Of a DNA stretch of 27,477 nt, positions 6,982 through 15,713 are shown one piece after another. The DNA lies in the NCBI GenBank assembly GCA_003648455.1, contig QMPG01000006.1, forward strand, positions 1 through 27,477, in the 5' to 3' direction. A model generated the notes under the pieces. The model saw nothing but the letters and a program-made list of their open reading frames with translations, was not told where the DNA came from and searched no databases. This stretch comes from Bacteroidota bacterium. Its GTDB lineage: Bacteria > Bacteroidota > Bacteroidia > Bacteroidales > B39-G9. The stretch's first letter is position 1; each line of letters starts with the position of its first letter. A program made the position numbers and the translations under genes.

Positions 6982-8184
6982 ATGAACATTCTTCAGTTAT
7001 GCAACAAAATGCCATATCCTCCAAAAGATGGAGGTTCTATTGCAACTTTAAATCTTGCAAAAGGCTTTTGTGAACATGGAAATAATGTTACTGTATTAGC
7101 AATGAATACTTCAAAACATTATTTTAATATTGATAATATTCCTGTAGAATTAAAAAGCAAAATTAATTTTTTTGATGTGTTTGTTAAAACTAAAATTAAT
7201 CCTTTCTTAGCAACACTAAACTTATTTTTTTCTAATAAACCGTATAATGCTCAACGTTTTATTTCAAAAAAATTTCGTAATAAATTAATTAGCTTATTGT
7301 CGAATAATAATTATGAAATTATTCAACTTGAGGGATTATATTTATGCACATATATTGATGTGATTAGAAAATATTCTAATGCGAAAATTGTTTATAGAGC
7401 TCACAATATTGAACATGAGATTTGGAAACGAACAACCCTAAAACAAAAAGGATTGTTAAAAAAAACATATCTTAAAATCTTGACTAAAAGGATAAAAAAT
7501 TATGAATTAAGAATCATAAATAAATACGATGCATTAGTTCCAATAACCGAAAGAGATGCATTGTTTTTTAATAATAATGGGAATAATAAACCCTATCATG
7601 TTTCAGCAGCAGGAGTTAATATTAATGATTTAAAACCAAATTATTCAAATATTGAAAATAATTCATTGTTTTATATTGGTGCTTTAGATTGGACACCAAA
7701 TCAAGAGGGTTTAGTTTGGTTTCTAGAAAATGTTTGGAAAATCATATCAAAAAAGAATAAGAATTTAAGCTTATATATTGCAGGAAGAAATGCTCCTAAA
7801 TGGTTTGTTAGTAAATTAAACTATGAAAATATTTTTTACCTTGGTGAGATTGACGATGCTTATGAATATATGAATTCAAAAGCAATTATGATTGTGCCTT
7901 TATTGTCAGGTAGCGGGATGAGAATTAAGATTATTGAGGGAATGGCGCTTGGTAAAACCATTATTTCAACATCAATTGGGGCAGAAGGAATTAACATAAC
8001 ACACAATAAAAATATTATTATTGCAGATAATGAACTAGATTTTATTAAAGGGATTGAAACTGTAATAAATGACAAAGTGTTTGCTAATAAAATTGGTGAA
8101 AATGCGGTTTCTTTTGTTAATAGTAATTACAATAACTTAACAATTTCGTCTTCATTAATTAATTTCTATAAAGGTTTATTTTAG
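6982..8184 (+). CDS. Glycosyltransferase family 4 (GT-B)
   Basis: A 400-residue cytoplasmic or membrane-associated transferase. The N-terminal segment MNILQLCNKMPYPPKDGGS with LAKGFCEHGNNVTVLA is the acceptor-side Rossmann start of GT4 enzymes. In the C-terminal domain, LLSGSGMRIKIIEGMALGK and ISTSIGAEGI form the nucleotide-sugar binding region around the conserved Glu. Such enzymes add a sugar from an NDP- or UDP-sugar to a lipid-linked glycan or LPS. The sugar cannot be predicted. Composition is very rich in Asn and Ile (AAT/ATT codons), more so than ribBA downstream. It lies three bases after lptF/G and three bases before the GT2 gene, hence certainly co-transcribed. Confidence 0.87.
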   Translation: MNILQLCNKMPYPPKDGGSIATLNLAKGFCEHGNNVTVLAMNTSKHYFNIDNIPVELKSKINFFDVFVKTKINPFLATLNLFFSNKPYNAQRFISKKFRNKLISLLSNNNYEIIQLEGLYLCTYIDVIRKYSNAKIVYRAHNIEHEIWKRTTLKQKGLLKKTYLKILTKRIKNYELRIINKYDALVPITERDALFFNNNGNNKPYHVSAAGVNINDLKPNYSNIENNSLFYIGALDWTPNQEGLVWFLENVWKIISKKNKNLSLYIAGRNAPKWFVSKLNYENIFYLGEIDDAYEYMNSKAIMIVPLLSGSGMRIKIIEGMALGKTIISTSIGAEGINITHNKNIIIADNELDFIKGIETVINDKVFANKIGENAVSFVNSNYNNLTISSSLINFYKGLF

Positions 8185-8187
8185 ATT

Positions 8188-9360
8188 ATGATAATTATAA
8201 AAATATTATTCTGGTTGTCAATTTTCGCAATTGTTCATTCATATATTGTATACCCAATAATATTACAATTGTTTAGTTTATTAAAAAAAAGCAAAACACA
8301 AATACTAAACAATGAAAAAAATAAGTTGCCTTTTATATCAATATTAATGTCGGCATTTAACGAGCAGGAAGTTATAAAGGATAAGATTGATAGCATTTTT
8401 AAGACTTCTTATCCATTAGATAAAATTGAAGTTTTGGTTGGTTCAGATGCTTCAACAGATGAAACCGATAAGATTTTAAATCACCTGTCGTCAGAATATA
8501 AAAACTTACAGTTTTTTTCTTTTCAAAAAAGACAAGGTAAACCAAATATTATTAATCAGTTATCTGAGAAAGCAAGAGGTGAAATTTTAATATTAACAGA
8601 TGCAAATGTTTTTTTTGAGAAGACAACAATAATAAATTTAGTAAAACCATTTACAAATAAAGAAATTGGACTTGTTGATGCAAGAATGATTAGTAAAGGT
8701 TTGAAAAAAGAAGGTATTTCTAAGCCTGAGAAGTTTTATATATCACATGAAGTTAATATAAAATCTAAAGAATCAATTTTATGGGGGACAATGATGGGAC
8801 CGTTTGGAGGTTGTTTTGCTGTTAAATCAGAATTATTTTCAAAAGTACCTGATAAATTCCTTGTCGATGATTTTTATATAAATATGAAAGTCCTTGAAAA
8901 AGGGAAAAAAGCAGTCAATAATATAGAAGCTGTTGTTTATGAAGATGTGTCAAATAATTTAAAAGAAGAGTTTAAAAGAAAAGTACGCATTGCAACGGGT
9001 AACTTTCAAAATTTGAAAGAATTTAAACATTTACTTTCATTAAAAACGAAATCTATTGCTTTTTGCTTTTTGTCACATAAAGTGCTACGATGGTTTGGCC
9101 CGTTTTTTCTTTTAGCAGCTTTTTTATTTAACTTGATTTTAATAAAGAATACATTTTATTTGTATTTACTTTATTTGCAATGTGTTGTAATTATTTTACC
9201 TTTTATTGATTTTTTATTGAGGAAAATTGAAATACATATTATAATTTTACGATTTATTACACATTTTTATAGCATGAATATTGCTTTATTTATTGGATTT
9301 TTTAAATATTTAAAAGGAGTAAAAACTAATGTCTGGCAACCAACAAAACGAAACCAATAA
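8188..9360 (+). CDS. Membrane glycosyltransferase family 2 (GT-A)
   Basis: A 390-residue protein with one N-terminal membrane helix (about 3-30), a GT-A catalytic domain, and three to four C-terminal helices (about 300-380). Signature segments are [24 protein letters not shown], the DxD-like [21 protein letters not shown], and [11 protein letters not shown] in the position of the family's Q/RxxRW-like motif. This layout resembles processive or polyprenyl-linked GT2 enzymes such as hyaluronan/poly-GlcNAc synthase relatives, but the motif is divergent, so processivity is unproven. The C-terminal 32 nt overlap the ribBA start in another frame, implying translational coupling. It is probably an envelope polysaccharide or LPS enzyme acting with the GT4. 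Confidence 0.85.
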   Translation: MIIIKILFWLSIFAIVHSYIVYPIILQLFSLLKKSKTQILNNEKNKLPFISILMSAFNEQEVIKDKIDSIFKTSYPLDKIEVLVGSDASTDETDKILNHLSSEYKNLQFFSFQKRQGKPNIINQLSEKARGEILILTDANVFFEKTTIINLVKPFTNKEIGLVDARMISKGLKKEGISKPEKFYISHEVNIKSKESILWGTMMGPFGGCFAVKSELFSKVPDKFLVDDFYINMKVLEKGKKAVNNIEAVVYEDVSNNLKEEFKRKVRIATGNFQNLKEFKHLLSLKTKSIAFCFLSHKVLRWFGPFFLLAAFLFNLILIKNTFYLYLLYLQCVVIILPFIDFLLRKIEIHIIILRFITHFYSMNIALFIGFFKYLKGVKTNVWQPTKRNQ

Positions 9361-10585
9361 AATAATATTAAACTCTATTGAAGAAGCAATAGAGGATATT
9401 AAAAAAGGGAAACTTATTATTGTTGTTGATGATGAAAATCGTGAAAATGAAGGCGATTTTATAACAGCAGCAGAGCTAATAACCCCCGAGAAAGTTAATT
9501 TTATGGCAACCCACGGTAGAGGATTAATTTGTACTTCTCTTACCGAAGAACGTTGTAAAGAGCTTGATCTTAATTTAATGGTTGGAAAGAATACTTCATT
9601 ACACGAAACCCCTTTTACTGTATCGGTAGATTTAATAGGACAGGGTTGCACTACAGGAATATCTGCTTATGATCGTGCAATGACAATTAAAGCATTGGCT
9701 GATAATAATTCTAAGCCAGAAGATTTTGGACGACCTGGTCACATATTTCCTTTAAAAGCAAAGAATAAAGGAGTTTTACGCAGAACTGGACATACTGAAG
9801 CAGCTACTGATATTGCAAAATTAGCAGGATTAAAACCAGTTGGAGTACTTGTTGAAATCATGAATGATGATGGAACAATGGCTCGTCTGCCTCAGCTAGT
9901 TAAAATTGCAAATAAGTTCGATTTAAAGATTATTTCAATTGAAGATTTAATATCTTATAGATTAAAAAACGAGAGTTTGATTACTAGAGGTGTTGAAGTA
10001 AAATTACCAACTAAATACGGGAGTTTCAGATTAATTCCTTTTAAACAAAAATCAAATGGCTTGGAGCATGTTGCGTTAATAAAAGGTGAATGGGATAAAG
10101 ATGAAGCAATTCTTGTTAGAGTTCACTCGTCGTGTCTTACTGGTGATATTTTTGGTTCATTAAGATGTGACTGTGGCGAGCAACTGCATAAAGCAATGCA
10201 AGAAGTTGATAAAGCAGGCAAAGGAGTTATTGTATATATGAACCAAGAGGGTAGGGGAATTGGATTGTTTAAAAAAATGGAAGCCTATAAGTTGCAAGAA
10301 GAGGGCATGGATACTGTTCAGGCAAATGAAGAACTTGGGTTTAAACCTGATGAAAGAGACTATGGTGTTGGAGCTCAGATTTTAAAAAATGTTGGTGTTC
10401 AAAAAATAAAATTGATTACAAATAACCCTGTTAAAAGAATTGGTCTTGAAGCATATGGACTTGAAATTGTTGAGAATGTATCGATTGAAATAGAACCTAA
10501 TAAATACAATAATTTTTATATGAAAACAAAAAGAGACAAGATGGGGCATGTTTTACAGGCATTTAGGTATGATGATGAAGAATAA
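9329..10585 (+). CDS. ribBA: Bifunctional 3,4-dihydroxy-2-butanone-4-phosphate synthase / GTP cyclohydrolase II
   Basis: A 418-residue fusion enzyme providing both precursors of riboflavin. The RibB half (about 15-210) makes the four-carbon unit from ribulose 5-phosphate and carries [23 protein letters not shown] and [10 protein letters not shown]. The RibA half (about 215-410) opens GTP and has [20 protein letters not shown] (zinc Cys triad C-x10-C-x-C), NQEGRGIGL and ITNNPVKR. Both halves look intact. ATG 9329 is the only sensible start and lies inside the end of the GT2 gene. It is the last gene of the lptF-GT4-GT2-ribBA operon, before a strong terminator. Confidence 0.97.
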   Translation: MSGNQQNETNKIILNSIEEAIEDIKKGKLIIVVDDENRENEGDFITAAELITPEKVNFMATHGRGLICTSLTEERCKELDLNLMVGKNTSLHETPFTVSVDLIGQGCTTGISAYDRAMTIKALADNNSKPEDFGRPGHIFPLKAKNKGVLRRTGHTEAATDIAKLAGLKPVGVLVEIMNDDGTMARLPQLVKIANKFDLKIISIEDLISYRLKNESLITRGVEVKLPTKYGSFRLIPFKQKSNGLEHVALIKGEWDKDEAILVRVHSSCLTGDIFGSLRCDCGEQLHKAMQEVDKAGKGVIVYMNQEGRGIGLFKKMEAYKLQEEGMDTVQANEELGFKPDERDYGVGAQILKNVGVQKIKLITNNPVKRIGLEAYGLEIVENVSIEIEPNKYNNFYMKTKRDKMGHVLQAFRYDDEE

Positions 10586-10600
10586 AATGTTGTTTAGTTA

Positions 10601-10645
10601 TAAAAAAATACCCCTCGCAATTTTATTTGAGAGGGGCATTTTTTT
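10601..10645. terminator. Bidirectional terminator between ribBA and lolA
   Basis: The stem CCCCTC (10611-10616) pairs with GAGGGG (10631-10636), with an inner CAA/TTG extension. It is flanked by an A7 run on the left and a T7 run (10639-10645) on the right, as expected for a shared terminator of convergent genes. Confidence 0.85.
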
Positions 10646-10657
10646 ATTTTAAAAAAT

Positions 10658-11329
10658 TTATTCACGCATATCTACAACTTCAACATCAGGATGAGCTTTT
10701 GTGTCAAAAGTAAACATGTCATCTTGCATTTTAACATTAGGCTTAAAGTTTTTTATCTTAATTGTATATCTATTGCCGTCTTTGCTGAAATATTTTATTG
10801 AGTATAATTGATATTTAGCTTTGTCTATCTTAACTTTTATTTTGAAAAAATTTTTCTTTTTGTTTCTAGGAACTAATTCAATTAAATACAATTTTCTTCC
10901 ATCTTCAACTACTTCACTAATATATTTATATTTAAATCCTTTGTTATAGATGTTGAATAAATCTCTTGGATTACTTAAAACATCATCATCTTGATTTTTA
11001 TTTTTTCTGTCTTTTTTTTCTACTTCATACAAGTTTACTTCTTCTTCATCAGGCATATAAACCCATCTGTTTTTGCCATTAGAGTATGTTTCAGTACCCA
11101 TAAGTAGAATTTTATATTTGTTTCCTTTTACAAACACTGTTCCTTCAAAGGTTTCATTTACACCATCTTGCAAGTTTTCCATGTTGTATGAAAAATTTGA
11201 CTTAATGGTTTTATATGATTTTGTTTTAGATGAAACCTTATCTAATATTGATTTTGCTTTTGGTCCTTTTTGACTATATCCAACTAGTGTAGTTGCTAAA
11301 AATAAAATAGTAATTAATTTTTTTTTCAT
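10658..11329 (-). CDS. lolA: LolA-like outer-membrane lipoprotein carrier protein
   Basis: A 223-residue periplasmic protein with signal peptide (about 1-19, MKKKLITILFLATTLVGYSQ). The pattern AKSILDKVSSKTKSYKTIKS, FEGTVFVKGNKYKI, NRWVYMPDEEEVNLYE and YTIKIKNFKPN is that of LolA folds in Bacteroidota: an incomplete beta-barrel that shuttles lipoproteins from LolCDE to the outer membrane. In this phylum the companion LolB is usually missing. It lies 73 bp after ftsK on the same strand, and ftsK-lolA adjacency is common in the phylum. A charged Lys/Asp-rich insert near 105-120 (KKDRKNKNQDDD) is longer than I would expect but lies in a loop. Confidence 0.85.
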   Translation of the reverse strand: MKKKLITILFLATTLVGYSQKGPKAKSILDKVSSKTKSYKTIKSNFSYNMENLQDGVNETFEGTVFVKGNKYKILLMGTETYSNGKNRWVYMPDEEEVNLYEVEKKDRKNKNQDDDVLSNPRDLFNIYNKGFKYKYISEVVEDGRKLYLIELVPRNKKKNFFKIKVKIDKAKYQLYSIKYFSKDGNRYTIKIKNFKPNVKMQDDMFTFDTKAHPDVEVVDMRE

Positions 11330-11402
11330 GTCTAAATTTTACTTTTGTTAAAATTATTCAATCACATTTATGTACGTTATAATAAGATATATGTTTCATT
11401 GA

Positions 11403-13877
11403 TTATTGATTATTAAGTCTGGTAAATAATTGCTCTAATGAATATTCATCAGGGATAAGTACTTGTCGTGCTTTACTTCCTTCGTTAGGTCCAACAACAC
11501 CGGCTGCCTCAAGTTGATCGATAATTCTTCCTGCTCTGTTATATCCAATTGAAAATTTTCTTTGTATTAGAGATGTAGAACCTTGTTGATGAATAACAAT
11601 TAAACGAGCTGCATCCTCAAAAAGATTATCTCTTTTCTTTAAATCCACCTCAGTTACATCTTTCGAATTATCGTCAACATATTCAGGTAATAAGAAAGCT
11701 GTTGGATAGGCTTGTTGCTTTTCAATATATTCAATAATTTTTTCAATTTCAGGAGTGTCAATAAATGCACACTGAACACGAGTTAAATCACTTGCACTTG
11801 AAATAAGCATATCTCCTCTACCAATTAATTGATTTGCTCCTGTTTGGTCTAATATTGTTCGGGAATCCATGCTTGATGTTACCCTAAAAGCAATTCTTGT
11901 TGGGAAGTTTGCTTTGATAAGACCTGTAATAATATTTGTTGTTGGTCGTTGAGTGGCAATAATTAGATGAATACCAATAGCACGAGCTAGTTGAGCCAGT
12001 CGAGCAATTGGCATCTCAATTTCTTTCCCGGCAGTCATTATTAAATCTGCATATTCATCAATAACAACTACAATATATGGTAAGAAACGATGTCCGTTTT
12101 CCGGATTTAAATTTCGTTTAATAAATTTTGAATTATATTCTTTAATATTTCGGGTATGAGCTTTTTTCAACAAATCATATCGTTGATCCATCTCAACACA
12201 TAAAGAATTTAGAGTATTTACTACTTTTTGAGTATCAGTAATAATTGCCTCTTCTGTGTCAGGCATTTTAGCCAAAAAATGTTTCTCTATTTGTGTATAT
12301 AATGTAAGTTCAACTTTTTTAGGGTCTACTAAAACAAATTTTAGTTGTGAAGGATGTTTTTTATAAAGCAATGAAGTTAATATTGCATTTAAACCAACTG
12401 ATTTTCCTTGTCCTGTTGCCCCAGCAACAAGTAAGTGTGGCATTTTAACTAAATCAACAACATAGGTTTCATTCGAGATTGTTTTCCCTAAAACAATAGG
12501 TAATTCATATTGAGATTCTTGAAATTTCTTAGAAGATATTACCGAGCGCATTGATACAATTTCCGGATTAATGTTTGGCACTTCAATCCCAATTGTTCCT
12601 TTTCCGGGCATTGGTGCAATTATTCTAATTCCAAGTGCAGCAAGGCTTAGAGCTATATCATCTTCAAGATTTTTTATTTTAGAAATTCGAACTCCGGGTG
12701 CAGGAATTATTTCATATAAAGTAATTGTTGGTCCTATTGTTGCACGAATTTTATCAATTCTAATTTTATAATTAGCAAGTGTTTCAACAATTTTGTTTTT
12801 ATTGTTTAATAATTCTTCATTTGTAACAGCATTGTTAGATTTCTCATGTATGTTGAGTAATTCAATAGGAGGTAAACGATATGATGACAGATCTAATGTA
12901 GGGTCGTAATCTCCAAGAGGCTCTGAATGAATGTTCCCTGAATTATTTTCTTCATTTGTTGCTTTATTAATAATTGTAAGATTGAGTTCTGAATCATTAT
13001 TTTCAACTTCAGATTCTTGCTTTTCACCTTCGGGTTCTTTTACAATTTCTTTAATTTCAAGTGTTTGAATATTGTTGTCAAAATTATTTGTGTCTATTAT
13101 TTCTGTTTCTTCTTCAGGTTTTGTAACTTCAATAGTTAAGTCGCTTAAATTTATTGGCTTATCTTTTTGTGTTTCATTTTTTTCTTTTGTTGTTTCCCAA
13201 CTATTATTCTCTTTATTATCAGTTTCTAAAAAGATTTTTTGTTTTGAATAAAGTTTGTTGAGGATGTTTTTTATAGCAATAAAAAAGTTGTCGAAAGTGA
13301 GAGTTAAGAAAGCTAATAATGATAATATAATTAATAATGCAGTGCTTATGTTGCCAATAAATGCATTAAGCCATTTGCTTATAAAATAACCATGTGCTCC
13401 ACCTAGAAAGAAATACATATCTCCAAACAAATAACCCAATGTTATTGATAGCCATATTGAAAATAGAATTGAATATTTAACTGTTTTAAGTAAAGAAAAT
13501 AATTTTATACTAACCAGTTTAAAAGATAAAATTACGAGAATAATGATTATTGAAAATGAAGCAACTCCAAAGCTTTTATGAATAAATAAGTGAGCTAAAA
13601 AAGCTCCGGTTTTTCCTGCCCAGTTTTCAACAGTAATGTTTGCATCAGAAATAAGAGTAGAGAAATTGATGTCTAGTTTACTTTGGTCAACTTGCCAAGT
13701 GAATAAATATGAAATAAATGCCAATAAAATAAATATTGCAAAAGAAAAAGTTGCAATGCCAAGTATGAATTTAAAACGTTCATCTTTAAATAGAGAATGT
13801 TTTTTTTGAGGTTTGGAAGATTCTTCCTGATCTTTTTTATTTTTTTCTTTTTTTATATTTTGCTTCTTCTTAGCCAT
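11403..13877 (-). CDS. ftsK: DNA translocase FtsK/SpoIIIE
   Basis: An 824-residue septal DNA pump that moves chromosome ends during division. The N-terminal part has a Lys-rich cytoplasmic head and about four membrane helices (roughly 35-210), then an acidic Glu/Asn-rich linker (about 215-320). The motor follows, with Walker A GATGQGKSVGLN (near 490), Walker B VVVIDEYADL (near 605), and RAIGIHLIIATQRP. The C-terminal winged-helix gamma domain (about 755-820; SLIQRKFSIGYNRAGRIIDQ) would read KOPS-like polarity sequences. Start ATG 13877 is followed by a typical lysine-rich head. An exact -7 promoter motif lies just upstream. Confidence 0.97.
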   Translation of the reverse strand: MAKKKQNIKKEKNKKDQEESSKPQKKHSLFKDERFKFILGIATFSFAIFILLAFISYLFTWQVDQSKLDINFSTLISDANITVENWAGKTGAFLAHLFIHKSFGVASFSIIIILVILSFKLVSIKLFSLLKTVKYSILFSIWLSITLGYLFGDMYFFLGGAHGYFISKWLNAFIGNISTALLIILSLLAFLTLTFDNFFIAIKNILNKLYSKQKIFLETDNKENNSWETTKEKNETQKDKPINLSDLTIEVTKPEEETEIIDTNNFDNNIQTLEIKEIVKEPEGEKQESEVENNDSELNLTIINKATNEENNSGNIHSEPLGDYDPTLDLSSYRLPPIELLNIHEKSNNAVTNEELLNNKNKIVETLANYKIRIDKIRATIGPTITLYEIIPAPGVRISKIKNLEDDIALSLAALGIRIIAPMPGKGTIGIEVPNINPEIVSMRSVISSKKFQESQYELPIVLGKTISNETYVVDLVKMPHLLVAGATGQGKSVGLNAILTSLLYKKHPSQLKFVLVDPKKVELTLYTQIEKHFLAKMPDTEEAIITDTQKVVNTLNSLCVEMDQRYDLLKKAHTRNIKEYNSKFIKRNLNPENGHRFLPYIVVVIDEYADLIMTAGKEIEMPIARLAQLARAIGIHLIIATQRPTTNIITGLIKANFPTRIAFRVTSSMDSRTILDQTGANQLIGRGDMLISSASDLTRVQCAFIDTPEIEKIIEYIEKQQAYPTAFLLPEYVDDNSKDVTEVDLKKRDNLFEDAARLIVIHQQGSTSLIQRKFSIGYNRAGRIIDQLEAAGVVGPNEGSKARQVLIPDEYSLEQLFTRLNNQ

Positions 13878-13896
13878 TTATTTTTTATTTTAATCA

Positions 13897-13904
13897 CAAA
13901 AGTA
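13897..13904 (-). promoter_or_regulatory. Promoter -7 element of ftsK(-lolA)
   Basis: On the minus strand TACTTTTG (13904-13897) matches TAnnTTTG and lies about 20 bp before ATG 13877, giving a very short leader. No clear -33 box is seen. Confidence 0.45.
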
Positions 13905-14025
13905 AATAGAATCATACAGATTTAATAATAAATAAATAATGTTTATAAATTTTTTATTAAGAAAATTTATTTATATTGTTTGAATTAACTGATTATCAGT
14001 CAGTAATAAATTCTAAAAAATAGAA

Positions 14026-14718
14026 TTAAATTAGGCTGTCTAAAATATTTTGAATTCGTTTTTTCTCTACTTCAACATATGAAGGGGGGATTTTAAAAAT
14101 TTCATCAGGAATGTTAACTGACTTTACTTTGCTAATAGTCAATCTCATCGGTATTTTACTCATTTTTATATTAAATTCCATTAAAACACCATCAATTTCT
14201 TTAAAAGGAGTGTTCAGAGTTGAGTTTTTTATATTTATTTCATTTGTATAATATACTTCAAAAGTTGGGATTTCTGGTTCTTTGCAAGTTGCAATTACCT
14301 TTTTACAATTATAGCCTAATATTTTTTTTGTTTCGTTAGTAAACTCCAGATTTATACCATCAAAGCTATCAAAGACGAAATTTGTATCTTCAAAATTAGT
14401 TGTGAAATAATATTTTTGATTCATCATCTTTAACAAGGTTGTGTTTATTTTTTCTTCATTGTTTGAAATATAAGAAAGGCTAAACACTCCCAACCACCCT
14501 TTTATTAGTGTATATGTATTATCTTTTTTAAATTTAATATACATTGAGGAAGGTAATAGGTTAACTATAGGGTGTTCCTTTTTTGTTGTTAAGTAATCAA
14601 TGTTGTATTCTAAAACACCTTCATCAATAAACTCTGTTTTATCAGCACAAGAGTTTATTAAAACTATTAATAATGTTATTAATGAAAATGATGCTATTGT
14701 TTTGTTAATTTTATTCAC
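14026..14718 (-). CDS. Hypothetical lipoprotein, DUF4412/GLPGLI-like
   Basis: A 230-residue protein starting at GTG 14718, the only start that keeps the signal peptide. The leader (about 1-24) ends in LLIVLINSC, a plausible lipobox with Cys24, so it is probably a lipoprotein. The body is beta-rich. Segments such as GVLEYNIDY near the N-terminus and NETKKILGYNCKKVIATC with VYYTNEI in the middle resemble Bacteroidota periplasmic DUF4412/GLPGLI-type proteins, but this is only a motif impression. Function unknown. It lies downstream of ftsK's promoter region and is separated from the PhoH2-SiaC cluster by a terminator, so it is likely its own unit. Confidence 0.7.
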   Translation of the reverse strand: MNKINKTIASFSLITLLIVLINSCADKTEFIDEGVLEYNIDYLTTKKEHPIVNLLPSSMYIKFKKDNTYTLIKGWLGVFSLSYISNNEEKINTTLLKMMNQKYYFTTNFEDTNFVFDSFDGINLEFTNETKKILGYNCKKVIATCKEPEIPTFEVYYTNEINIKNSTLNTPFKEIDGVLMEFNIKMSKIPMRLTISKVKSVNIPDEIFKIPPSYVEVEKKRIQNILDSLI

Positions 14719-14741
14719 TTCGTATTGAAAAATGTTGATTT

Positions 14742-14789
14742 AAAAATAAAAACTTTCTATGCAATTTTGCATAGAAAGTTTTTATTTTT
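14742..14789. terminator. Terminator: long perfect AT-rich palindrome
   Basis: Arms of about 23 bp, AAAAATAAAAACTTTCTATG (from 14742) through CAA, and the mirror TTGCATAGAAAGTTTTTATT and onward, meet with only two central bases (14765-14766). A-rich and T-rich outer parts make it work on both strands. On - it ends the PhoH2-receiver-SiaC transcript just before the lipoprotein gene. Confidence 0.8.
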
Positions 14790-14839
14790 TTTATTAAATA
14801 AAAGGACTATACATCCATATAATATTTTATGAAACAAAA

Positions 14840-15214
14840 TTATAAAGAATGAAAATTAAAAGGCATGTCTAATAATTCTTGATAATATTTACCAGATTCT
14901 TGCATATCTTCATCTTCTTCTTTAAAGTACCACTCAACTTTTACATTTTTACCTTTTTTATAGATTAAGTTAAATTTTTTCAATACTTCAAATATAACTT
15001 TTGAAGAAGCAGAGTTGTAATATTTCATTTTAAAAACTATTGAAGTATTATCATTTGGTGCATCTGAATATTCGTCAATCCATGATAATATAGGCTGATA
15101 TAATTTTTGGACATTCTCTGGTAATGATTGACCGGAAAATTCAAAAATATTTTTTTCTTTATTTAGGATAATATTAGGGTTTTGTCTGGTCCCTTTTATT
15201 GTTAATTCCTTCAT
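14840..15214 (-). CDS. SiaC-family regulatory phosphoprotein (DUF1987)
   Basis: A 124-residue cytoplasmic protein. MKELTIKGTRQNPNIILN, then FEFSGQSLPENVQKLYQPIL and KMKYYNSASSKVIFEVLKK follow the DUF1987/SiaC pattern. In Pseudomonas aeruginosa SiaC is phosphorylated on a residue in this segment by the kinase SiaB, dephosphorylated by the phosphatase SiaA, and in unphosphorylated form activates the diguanylate cyclase SiaD. Here Ser68, Ser70 and Ser71 are candidate acceptors. No SiaA, SiaB or SiaD gene is in the window. It follows the response regulator gene by 67 bp, suggesting a different signalling partner or trans-acting kinase. Confidence 0.8.
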   Translation of the reverse strand: MKELTIKGTRQNPNIILNKEKNIFEFSGQSLPENVQKLYQPILSWIDEYSDAPNDNTSIVFKMKYYNSASSKVIFEVLKKFNLIYKKGKNVKVEWYFKEEDEDMQESGKYYQELLDMPFNFHSL

Positions 15215-15281
15215 TGTAATTATTTTAAATATTTTTTATGAAAAACAAAATTACAAAATTTTATTCTTTATATAAATTTTT

Positions 15282-15659
15282 TTAAATAAAATTATTAATT
15301 TTTTCAAGAAATTCTTGAATGTTTATTGGCTTAGAAACGTAGTCGTCGCATCCGGCGTTTAAACTATTTTCTCTGTCTTCTGCCATAGCATAAGCTGTTT
15401 GTGCAATAATTGGTAAATCTTTATTTATGCTTTTAATTTTTTTTGTTGCTTCGTAGCCATCCATTATTGGCATTTTAATATCCATAATAACAAGGTCAAT
15501 TTTGTTGTTATTTTCACATTCTTCTATTGCCTTTTTCCCATCAGAAACCCAAATTATTTTAACTTTTGTTTTTTTTAAAACAGCTTGAATTAATTTGTAG
15601 TTGCTGATTTCATCTTCAACTACTAAAAATGTTTTATTTTCCCAGTTATAGTTGCTCAC
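15282..15659 (-). CDS. Single-domain response regulator (CheY-like receiver)
   Basis: A 125-residue receiver with no output domain if translation starts at GTG 15659. The acidic pocket (Glu15, Asp16), phospho-acceptor Asp60 in LVIMDIKMP, Thr88 and Lys110 in VSKPI are all present, so it should be phosphorylated normally. No in-frame ATG exists. A TTG at 15707 would add 16 residues and start six bases after the upstream stop. An ATG at 15700 is out of frame by a T7 run. The sequence around NWENKTFLVVEDE resembles receivers of hybrid histidine kinases, so it may derive from one. It sits between a PhoH2-like gene and a SiaC-like gene, and is probably co-transcribed with both. Confidence 0.85.
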   Translation of the reverse strand: MSNYNWENKTFLVVEDEISNYKLIQAVLKKTKVKIIWVSDGKKAIEECENNNKIDLVIMDIKMPIMDGYEATKKIKSINKDLPIIAQTAYAMAEDRENSLNAGCDDYVSKPINIQEFLEKINNFI

Positions 15660-15713
15660 TTCTTTTTTATTTTTAACGAAATATAAATTAAAAAAATCAT
15701 TTAACAAAATTTA

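Noticed and set aside
13988..14000. ACTGA-TTA-TCAGT as terminator of the lipoprotein gene
   Set aside because: The stem is only five base pairs and no U-run follows on the minus strand.
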